A DNA stretch of 64,000 bases from Ottowia sp. (GTDB lineage: Bacteria; Pseudomonadota; Gammaproteobacteria; Burkholderiales; Burkholderiaceae_C): contig NZ_JADJCO010000005.1 in the NCBI RefSeq assembly GCF_016703145.1, positions 1,054,001 through 1,118,000 of the forward strand. The letters run 5' to 3'. Below, piece after piece: positions 41,658-48,215 of this stretch (its first letter is position 1; every line of letters starts with the position of its first letter). The notes beneath the pieces were generated by a model, which did no database searches, was not told the origin of the DNA, and saw only the letters and a program-made list of their open reading frames with translations. The position numbers and the translations under genes are program-made.

Positions 41658-41712
41658 CCGGGCCCAGGATTTTCTGGCCCGGTTTTTTGTGCCCGCTTTA
41701 CAGGGCGGGCAC
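41658..41712 (+). terminator. two tandem hairpins between the LOG gene and guaC
   Basis: CCGGGC[C]CAG/CTGGCCCGG around GATTTT is followed by TTTTTT and is a standard terminator for the LOG-family gene. A second hairpin GTGCCCGC/GCGGGCAC follows at once. TAGAAT lies at 41646-41651 just before the first, so a transcript could also start there and be attenuated before guaC. Confidence 0.65.
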
Positions 41713-41769
41713 AGAGCCGGCGGCCAGGCCAAGCGCCCTTCCCTCAATCCGAATGGAGCTTGGATCATC

Positions 41770-42747
41770 ATGGAAATCTTCGACTACGACCAGGTCCTGC
41801 TGCTGCCGCGCAAGTGCCGGGTGGACAGCCGCGGCGAATGCGACGCGGGCATCGACTTCGGCGGGCGGCGCTTCAAGCTGCCGGCGGTGCCCTCCAACAT
41901 GAAGACCGTGGTGGACGAGCGCGTGTGCGTCTGGCTGGCCGAGCACGGCTACTTCTACGTCATGCACCGGTTCGACCTGGACAACGTCGCCTTCGTGCGC
42001 GACATGAAGGCGCGCGGCCTCTACGCGTCGATCTCGCTGGGCGTCAAGGCGCCCGACTACGCCACGGTGGACCGGCTGGCCGCCGAAGCCCTGGTGCCCG
42101 AGTACATCACCATCGACATCGCGCACGGCCACGCCGACTCGGTGCGGGACATGATCGCGCACCTCAAGGCCCGGCTGCCGCGGTCCTTCGTCATCGCCGG
42201 CAACGTGGCCACGCCCGAGGCGGTGATCGACCTGGAGAACTGGGGCGCCGACGCCACCAAGGTGGGCGTGGGGCCGGGCAAGGTGTGCATCACGCGGCTG
42301 AAGACGGGCTTCGGCACCGGCGGCTGGCAGTTGAGCGCACTGAAGTGGTGCGCGCGCGTGGCGACCAAGCCCATCATCGCCGACGGCGGCATCCGCAGCC
42401 ACGGCGACATCGCCAAGAGCATCCGCTTCGGCGCCACGATGGTCATGATCGGCTCGCTCTTCGCCGGCCACGAGGAATCGCCCGGCCGCACGGTGGAGGT
42501 CGATGGCGAGCTGTTCAAGGAGTACTACGGCTCGGCCAGCGACTTCAACAAGGGCGAGTACCGCCACGTCGAGGGCAAGCGCATCCTGGAGCAGATCAAG
42601 GGCAGGCTGGCCGACACGCTGGTCGAGATGGAGCAGGACGTGCAAAGCTCCATCAGCTACGCCGGCGGCCGGGCGCTGCTGGACATCCGCAAGGTCAACT
42701 ACGTCATCCTGGGCGGCGACAACGCCGGCGAACATCTGCTGATGTGA
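41770..42747 (+). CDS. guaC: GMP reductase
   Basis: The 325-residue enzyme converts GMP to IMP with NADPH in purine salvage. It shows the IMPDH/GMPR barrel marks: SNMKTVVD near residue 45, the catalytic Cys in GVGPGKVCITRLKTGFG, KPIIADGGIRSHGDIAKS and a late FKEYYGSAS with the substrate loop. The absence of a CBS domain and the length agree with GMP reductase rather than IMP dehydrogenase. The ATG at 41770 begins the conserved EIFDYDQVLLLP. Confidence 0.9.
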   Translation: MEIFDYDQVLLLPRKCRVDSRGECDAGIDFGGRRFKLPAVPSNMKTVVDERVCVWLAEHGYFYVMHRFDLDNVAFVRDMKARGLYASISLGVKAPDYATVDRLAAEALVPEYITIDIAHGHADSVRDMIAHLKARLPRSFVIAGNVATPEAVIDLENWGADATKVGVGPGKVCITRLKTGFGTGGWQLSALKWCARVATKPIIADGGIRSHGDIAKSIRFGATMVMIGSLFAGHEESPGRTVEVDGELFKEYYGSASDFNKGEYRHVEGKRILEQIKGRLADTLVEMEQDVQSSISYAGGRALLDIRKVNYVILGGDNAGEHLLM

Positions 42748-42752
42748 GACGG

Positions 42753-42820
42753 ATCTCAAGCCATTTCGGCCTATATCCGGCGCTGGTATTGCGCCAGCAG
42801 CTATCAGTTCAATAGTTACC
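42753..42820 (+). repeat. dispersed hairpin repeat, copy 12
   Basis: TCTCAAGCCATTTCGGCC, GGCGCTGGTATTGCGCC and AGCTATCAGTTCAATAGTTA (CTAT/ATAG pairing) follow in order just after the guaC stop. Confidence 0.85.
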
Positions 42821-42833
42821 GACCTGGCGGCGG

Positions 42834-43721
42834 TCAGCGCAGCAACTCTTGCACCATCCGGTTCAGCCGGTGGCCGGGCCGCGCCAGCGCATCGACGATG
42901 CTGAAGTGGTTCAGCCCCGGCAGCGCCGCCGCCACCGGCACGCGCTCGCGGCCCCAGGCGCGCTGAATCAGGCGGTTCTGGCGCAGGTACTCGCCGCTCT
43001 CCTGCGCCCCCGCCACGCCGACCAGGCGCCCATGCCTGGGCGCCGGCAGCCGCGCCGGGCTGGCCTCGTGCACCTGGCGGGGCGTGAGGCGCAGCACCTC
43101 CTGCAGGCTGGGCGTGTGCATCAGCGGCTCCAGGTCGTACAGGCCCGACACGCCCATGGCCGCGCGCACCATGCGCGGGGGCAGCGCCGGGTCGAACGCG
43201 TCCCAGGCGCAGGCCAGCATCATCGCCGCCGCGTGGCCGCCGGCCGAGTGGCCGATCACCGTGATGCGGCGCGCGCTGCCCTTCAGGCTGGCGGCGTGGC
43301 GCCACGCCCAGGCCACGGCGCGCGCCACCTGCAACGTGATCTGCGGGATGCTGAGCCGCGGGCAGAACGCATAGTTGGGCACCACCGCAGCCGCCCCCAT
43401 GTCGTGCAGCGCGGCGGCGATGAAGCTGTGCTGCGACTTGTCCAGCGCCTTCCAGTACCCGCCGTGCACGAACACCACCACCGGCGCGCCGGCGCGCGGC
43501 GCGGCGAAGGCGTCCAGCCGCTCCTGCGGGCCGTCGCCGTAGGCCACGTCCAGCGTGCACGGCAGAGAGCGCCGCGCCAGCGCCGATTCGGCCGCCCAGC
43601 GCGCGAAGTACGCGCCGTGGTCCGGCACGCGCATGCGGTTGTTGTACATGCGCTCCAGCCACTGCGTGTCGGGCAGCTCGCGGGGCGGGAGGTGGCGCAG
43701 GGATGGGTCGGGACGGTCCAT
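42834..43721 (-). CDS. alpha/beta hydrolase (esterase/formamidase-like)
   Basis: A 295-residue cytoplasmic hydrolase of the kynurenine-formamidase/esterase type. The oxyanion-hole motif HGGYWKALDK precedes the nucleophile elbow GHSAGGHAAAM, and a His near the end (LPGLNHFSIVDAL) completes the triad. HGGYW is typical of arylformamidase-like enzymes, but without neighbours of tryptophan breakdown the substrate is open. The start at 43721 (DRPDPSLRHLPP) is preferred to the longer frame. Confidence 0.8.
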   Translation of the reverse strand: MDRPDPSLRHLPPRELPDTQWLERMYNNRMRVPDHGAYFARWAAESALARRSLPCTLDVAYGDGPQERLDAFAAPRAGAPVVVFVHGGYWKALDKSQHSFIAAALHDMGAAAVVPNYAFCPRLSIPQITLQVARAVAWAWRHAASLKGSARRITVIGHSAGGHAAAMMLACAWDAFDPALPPRMVRAAMGVSGLYDLEPLMHTPSLQEVLRLTPRQVHEASPARLPAPRHGRLVGVAGAQESGEYLRQNRLIQRAWGRERVPVAAALPGLNHFSIVDALARPGHRLNRMVQELLR

Positions 43722-43813
43722 GGTGGGACGAGATTGTCTCAAACGGCGGGCCCCCGCCAGACACCGCCCCGGAGCCGTGGTTGCGGGTCGTGCCGGGCTG
43801 CGGCAATTCAGTG

Positions 43814-43868
43814 CCTGAAGTGCCCGAAGCCTGCCCTCCATCTGTGCGATAAGCTATCTTTCAAAGAG
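43814..43868 (+). repeat. dispersed hairpin repeat, copy 13 (degenerate)
   Basis: CTGAAGTGCCCGAAGCCTG, CCATCTGTGCGATAAGCTATC and TTTCAAAGAGC resemble the family, with a poor terminal hairpin. It lies between the esterase gene and the island. Confidence 0.5.
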
Positions 43869-44021
43869 CAAATTCGGCGCGGCATGGTCGCCGGTTCAGG
43901 CGCCGGCCGCGCCAAGCAGCCGAACACCACTCCTCGCAGCCACTGGTTCGCCGGCTCTTGGGCCTGCGCCTCGGCGCACGAACCTGGATATCCCGCCAAG
44001 TCGGCCGAGACTGGCCCATCC

Positions 44022-44172
44022 TGAAATGAGTTGACACCAGAACGGTTAGAAATTGCCGGGGCCACCCAGCGATAGACGCCCGGCACACTGCATCGGGCGT
44101 TTGCATTCTCAGCAACAGATGCGGTCGCTCGACGCCCCACACATCGACGCGGCGATGGCGTGGATTGGGCAC
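44022..44172 (-). pseudogene. IS3-family transposase C-terminal fragment
   Basis: The minus strand reads VERPHLLLRMQTPDAVCRAS, resembling the RPH-x-AL-x-x-x-TP ending of IS3-family OrfB integrases. It is followed downstream by TGTCAACTCATTTCAGGA, which looks like an IS3-type terminal end. Nothing else of the element remains. It marks the left edge of the island. The rest of 43722-44290 has no recognisable gene. Confidence 0.4.
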
Positions 44173-44316
44173 GCCACGGCATCCGTGCGCTTCGTGTTCG
44201 TCAAGTCCTTGTCGGAATTCTCATTTCGCCGCCCGCTCCTGGCGAGGCGAGCGATCGGCGACCATCGTTCCAGATCGGAATCAAACCGCCGCGCTTCTGG
44301 TAACGCTTCACATTAT

Positions 44317-44378
44317 TATCATCATTTTGATGATATAAAATAATTATAATACTACTATAGTACGGAATTTTTTAATTC
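44317..44378. promoter_or_regulatory. AT-rich promoter region with three palindromes
   Basis: TATCATCATTTTGATGATA (44317-44335) is a perfect 8-bp inverted repeat around TTT. TACTATAGTA (44353-44362) and GAATTTTTTAATTC (44365-44378) are two more. The block lies 40-100 bp upstream of the BrxR/CapW-like coding sequence. Such regulators bind inverted repeats in their own promoters, so the first palindrome is a good operator candidate. Confidence 0.55.
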
Positions 44379-44419
44379 TATCGTGCTCTTCTAAAAGATA
44401 AGAAAACTCCCTCACCGTC

Positions 44420-45049
44420 ATGCCCATCGACCGACTCTCAGGAATGACCCAAGCGCAACGCGATCGGCTCGCGTTCGTTGAGCTACGCCTGCGCTTCGTG
44501 GGCGAAATCCGCCGACAAGACTTGATCACGCGCTTCGATATCCAGGCAGCAGCCGCAACGCGGGACATCGCGCAGTACAAGGAATTGGCCCCGCGCAACA
44601 TGGAGTACGACCCCAAGGGCAAGGTCTACGTCCGTGCTCCGTGGTTCCGACCTCTGTTCGACTTTTCGGCCGGGCGCGTGCTCGTCTGGCTGTCTCAAGG
44701 GTATGGCGATGCCGAGCCAGCCCCGTGGAAAGGCGCGGTGCCGACCGAAGGCACCAGCCTGACGAGCCACATTGATCTCGAATTGGTGCCGGTGTGGGAG
44801 GCGCTGCACCAGTTGATTCGCGCGCTGAACCAGCAGGGCGAATCGGCCGCCGGCGCCCTGCTGGCCCGCATGCCCAACCAGGCCGACACCACCCGCGCCC
44901 TGGCCTACCGCCTGTACACCCTGTGCGAGCGCAAGGGCTGGGCCGAGGAAGCGCGGGCGTACAACGAACTGGTCACGGCCTGGAGCGCCGTTGAGCAGGC
45001 GGCGGGCGAGGCGGGGGTGGTGGGGTCGCAGGCGCAATGGGAGATGTGA
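44420..45049 (+). pseudogene. in-frame fusion: BrxR/CapW-like regulator start to DUF1156 methyltransferase end
   Basis: The 209-codon frame is a chimera. Residues 1 to about 122 match the N-terminal winged helix of BrxR/CapW-type WYL regulators: RLAFVELRLRFVGEIRRQDL, FDIQAAAATRDIAQYKELAP and MEYDPKGKVYV, then VLVWLSQGYGD. The WYL effector and C-terminal dimer domains are missing. From about residue 125 the sequence changes to VWEALHQLIRALNQQGESAA and LAYRLYTLCERKGWAEEA, which look like the C-terminus of DUF1156-type DNA methyltransferases. A deletion of several kb most simply explains this. The product may still bind DNA but is unlikely to act as either parent. Confidence 0.65.
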
Positions 45050-45075
45050 GGTACCCATGACTTCCTCTGCACAGC

Positions 45076-45305
45076 AAGCCCTTGCCGTAAGCCTGCGTCA
45101 ATTCTCTACTCGCTGCGGAGACAATTTCCTGGCCGTAGGGCGCACGCTCTTCCTTGAGCAGTTTCACGCCAATCCGCTGACCCATGCGCCAATACAGCAT
45201 CGTCAACGTGCTGTTGGCCATCTGCGCCACATGCTGGCGCGCCTGCTCGATCAACTGGCGCAATTCGCCCAGCAGCGCGGTGTCGGTCTTGGCGGGAACG
45301 GTCAT
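45076..45305 (-). pseudogene. DUF1016 (YhcG-type) nuclease, N-terminal fragment
   Basis: Read on the minus strand this is the DUF1016 N-terminal domain: ELRQLIEQARQHVAQMANST, LYWRMGQRIGVKLL and YGQEIVSAASRELTQAYGKG, where it is cut by the inversion boundary. The frame runs on by chance to 44973. Its ATG overlaps the stop of the HEPN-like gene (ATGA), showing they were adjacent before inversion. The remaining parts lie on the plus strand at 45893-46369 and 47853-48215. Confidence 0.8.
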
Positions 45306-45880
45306 GGCTGGCTCCCTAAAAAATCGCCTTGCAGGGCACGGTCGAGCACATCGATTTCGCGTTGAACTTGCAGGCTCAAGGGCGCGTCTAGATACGCCAC
45401 GCCAGCGTGCAATCTGCCATGAACCCTGCGCCGGAATTCACGCAGCCCGCTTGCCAGTTCACGCATGGCGGCAACGTCTGCTTCGTCCAGTGGAATGTTC
45501 AGCGTATGCGGCTCGTTCAGTGACCGCGCCAAGTCGTTGTGGCTCAGGTACTTGTCCCGAATGCGCTTCAGACCCGATGCCTCCCAAATGGCATGCACGC
45601 CATGCACGTCCGAATCCGTATCAACTCGAACCTCAGCCAAGCGCTTCAAACTCAAGTTATCCATCGCCCGACGACCCTGCCCAGTCGCGGCAGGGTCCAT
45701 CAGCCGCGACATGCGCATCAACAACGATTCCATGAGCGCGGTTTGCGTCAAGCGGTGGAACAGAGGCATGTCCCGCGCCAGCACAGCCAGCCCTTGCCCC
45801 TGCGCTTTGAAATACAAACATTCAACGGCTTCCCACAACAACTGAATGCCGGTGATCTCCTTGCTCAGGATGTCCCACAT
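45302..45880 (-). pseudogene. AbiU2/HEPN-like protein, start separated by inversion
   Basis: The 192-codon frame encodes a helical protein resembling the AbiU2 domain: LLMRMSRLMDPAATGQGRR, NLSLKRL and LKRIRDKYLSHNDLARSL. RDKYLSH fits the R-x4-6-H motif of HEPN RNases, common in defence and toxin systems. The first dozen codons (starting MTSSAQQ at 45057) are now on the other side of the inversion. A Met at 45880 is the only remaining start and lacks a ribosome site. The restored protein would be 204 residues. Whether the truncated form is made or active is unknown. Confidence 0.55.
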
Positions 45881-45892
45881 CGGTGTGGCATC

Positions 45893-46369
45893 GGCTTCAC
45901 GGATCGAAATCTATGGCACATGAAGCGCTTCGCCGACGCGTTTCCCGACGAAAAGATTGTCTTCGCACTGAGTGCAGTGTTGTCGTGGACGCATTTCCGT
46001 CAGTTGATCTATCTGGATCGGCCTTTGCAGCGCGAGTTTTATGCCGAGATGTGCCGCGTCGAACGCTGGAGCACACGCACGCTGGAGAAGAAGATCGGCG
46101 GCATGCTCTACGAGCGCACCGCCATTTCCAGAAAGCCCGAAGCGGTGGTGGAGATGGAGATTGCCAAGCTGCGCGCAGGCGATACGGTCAGTGCAGAGTT
46201 GGTATTCCGAGACCCCTACCTGCTGGATTTTCTGGGCCTGCAAGGCGCCTACAGCGAACGCGACATGGAGTCCGCCATCCTGGCTGACATCGAGCGCTTT
46301 CTGCTGGAGATGGGCGACGGCTTTTGCTTCGTGGCCCGACAGAAAAGGCTGATCATCGGGCGCGATGAC
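45893..46369 (+). pseudogene. DUF1016 nuclease, middle fragment
   Basis: This fragment continues the DUF1016 protein with GFTDRNLWHMKRFADAFPDE, SWTHFRQLIYLDRPLQREFY, RWSTRTLEKKIGGMLYERTA and VFRDPYLLDFLGL, up to RLIIGRDD, where the IS element begins. Joined to the minus-strand N-terminal piece (230 nt) and the C-terminal piece (363 nt), the 472 nt from 45898 give exactly 355 codons including stop, close to the usual YhcG length. Confidence 0.85.
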
Positions 46370-46398
46370 GAGCCTGTCCTGAATTTTGTGTTCGAGGC
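46370..46398 (+). repeat. IS256 left terminal inverted repeat
   Basis: GAGCCTGTCCTGAATTTTG continues to TTCGAGGC. It matches the right end with one substitution and small length differences in the C and T runs. Confidence 0.9.
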
Positions 46399-46422
46399 AT
46401 AGCATGACGACCAGGAACATGT

Positions 46423-47722
46423 ATGCCGACGAGCAAGACGAAGATGAAGAACGCGGCGATCGCCGCCAAGATGGCGGCGCTGCCGTCGATCCCGAAGGAG
46501 CTGATTGACCAGTTCGTCTCGGGGCCCATGACCGGCGATGCCGTGAACGCGGCGACGGTGGCATTCAAGAAGGCGTTGATCGAGCGCGCCCTGGGTGCCG
46601 AGATGTCGCACCATTTGGGCTACCCGAATGGCGCGAGCAAGCCCGGAGGCCGGCACTGCCAACCAGCGCAACGGCCGCAGCGCCAAGACCGTGCTGACCG
46701 ACGATGGGCCGCTGCGCATCGAAGTCCCGCGCGACCGCGCCGGCTCCTTCGAGCCGGTGCTCATCCCCAAGCACGAACGCCGCTTCACCGGCTTCGACGA
46801 CAAGATCGTGGCCATGTACGCGCGCGGCCTGACCATGCGCGAGATCCAGGGCTTCCTGCTGGAGAGCTACGGCGTGGAGGTGTCGCCCGAGTTCATCAGT
46901 TCGGTCACCGACGCCGTCATGGCCGAGGTCACCGCCTGGCAGGCGCGCCCGCTGGAGCCGAGGTACCCGGTGGTCTTCTTCGACGCCTTGCGCGTGAAGA
47001 TCAAGGAAGACGCGGTGGTGCGCAACAAGGCCATCTACCTGGCCCTGGGCGTGCTGCCCGATGGCACGCGCGACATCCTGGGCTTGTGGATCGAGGGCAC
47101 CGAAGGCGCCAAGTTCTGGATGAAGGTGTTCAACGACTTGAAGACCCGCGGCGTCAATGACATCCTCATTGCCGTCACCGACGGCTTGAAGGGCATGCCC
47201 GAAGCGCTGGCGGCGGTGTACCCGGCCACCACGCTGCAGACGTGCATCGTGCACCTGATTCGCAACTCCCTGGACTACGCCAGTTGGAAGGATCGCAAGC
47301 TGCTGGCGGCGGCCATCAGGCCGATCTACACGGCCGCCAGCGCAGAGGCGGCCGAGGCCGAACTCGACGCCTTCGCTCAAGGCCCGTGGGGCGTCAAGTT
47401 CCCCACCGTGGTGGCGGCCTGGCGTCGGGCGTGGGACCGGGTGATTCCGTTCTTTGCATTTCCACCGTCCATCCGCCGGGTGATCTACACGACCAACGCC
47501 ATCGAGAGCATCAACGCGCGACTGCGCAAGATCATCAAGACACGGGGACACTTCCCCAGTGACGATGCGGCCTCCAAGCTGATCTGGCTGGCGCTGCGCA
47601 ACATAACGGCCGACTGGGGACGGGCAGCCAAGGATTGGAAGGAGGCGATGAACCAGTTCGCGATACTCCACGAAGATCGCTTCACGCAGCCGACCCATGG
47701 CGCCAGCAAGCAAGGAGGTTGA
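46423..47722 (+). pseudogene. IS256-family transposase, frameshifted
   Basis: The first frame from 46423 reads LPSIPKELIDQFVSGPMTGD, KKALIERALGAEMSHHLGYP and stops matching near 46645. The second frame carries the rest from GTANQRNGRSAKTVLTDDGP. The DDE triad is in the second part: Asp in YPVVFFDALRVKI, Asp in ILIAVTDGLKGM and Glu in TTNAIESINARLRK. One extra G in AAGCCCGGAGG explains the shift. IS256 elements do not normally use programmed frameshifting, so the copy is probably inactive on its own. Confidence 0.85.
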
Positions 47723-47815
47723 ACCATGAATACATGGCTCAACCGGGGCGCCTCCGGCGGCCTGGCAGGGGCCTGAAGACAGAAGAGAAATCAATCGAGA
47801 GCAGATCAACCAACC

Positions 47816-47844
47816 GCCTCGAACACAAAAATTCAGACAGGCCC
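47816..47844 (-). repeat. IS256 right terminal inverted repeat
   Basis: Read inward on the minus strand it begins GGGCCTGTCTGAATTTTTG and ends TTCGAGGC, the partner of 46370-46398. Confidence 0.9.
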
Positions 47845-47852
47845 GCGATGAC

Positions 47853-48215
47853 TTCTATCTCGATCTGCTGTTCTATCACCGCAAGCTGCGGCGGCTGGTG
47901 GCCGTCGAGCTGAAGCTGGAACACTTCCAGGCCGGGCACAAGGGCCAGATGGAGCTGTATCTGCGCTGGCTGGACCGCTACGAGCGTCAGCCGACGGAAG
48001 AAGCGCCCATTGGCCTGATTCTTTGCGCCAGCGTGAACCGGGAAGAGATCGAAGTGCTGCAACTGGACGGCTCCAGCATCCGCGTGGCCGAGTACCTGAC
48101 GGAGCTGCCGGATCGCGAGGCGCTGCGCGTCAAGCTGCATCAGGCCATCGAATTGGCGCGCAACAAGGCCGTGGTTGCGCTGCCGCATGCAAAAGATCGT
48201 GGAGAAGAAATATGA
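47853..48215 (+). pseudogene. DUF1016 nuclease, C-terminal fragment
   Basis: Beyond the IS element the nuclease resumes with FYLDLLFYHRKLRRLVAVEL, in which D and the ELK motif belong to the PD-(D/E)XK active site, then KGQMELYLRWLDRYERQ, GLILCASVN and IRVAEYLTELPDREAL. Its stop overlaps the DUF499 ATG (ATGA). The fragment's own start is lost, so only reading from an internal or IS-derived start could express it. Confidence 0.85.

Larger units (their letters stand above)
45076..45897. other. inverted segment of about 820 bp
   Basis: AAGCCCTTGCC (45076-45086) and GGCATCGGCTT (45887-45897) are imperfect inverted repeats matching at 9 of 11 positions. Reversing the DNA between them joins ATGACTTCCTCTGCACAG... 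at 45057 in frame to the HEPN-like gene and joins the DUF1016 N-terminal fragment in frame to the DUF1016 remainder at 45898. Both restored genes would be complete and co-directional, so the segment has clearly been flipped. Confidence 0.85.
46370..47844 (+). mobile_element. IS256-family insertion sequence (1475 bp)
   Basis: The element has 29-bp terminal inverted repeats (GAGCCTGTCC...TTCGAGGC at 46370-46398 and its partner at 47816-47844) and is flanked by the 8-bp direct repeat GCGATGAC (46362-46369 and 47845-47852). An 8-9 bp duplication is usual for IS256. It interrupts the DUF1016 gene within the nuclease core; removing it with one duplication copy restores RLIIGRDDFYLDLLFYHRKL. Confidence 0.93.

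Noticed and set aside
44053..44343. 96-codon plus-strand frame upstream of the island
   Set aside because: No ribosome site or recognisable motif, and it overlaps the IS3 relic and the operator block.
44280..44400. AT-rich patch as a replication origin
   Set aside because: No DnaA boxes, iterons or rep gene lie near; the palindromes fit a promoter/operator better.
46423..47722. Programmed frameshift in the IS256 transposase
   Set aside because: There is no slippery sequence at the break, and IS256 transposases are normally a single frame; a one-base insertion is simpler.
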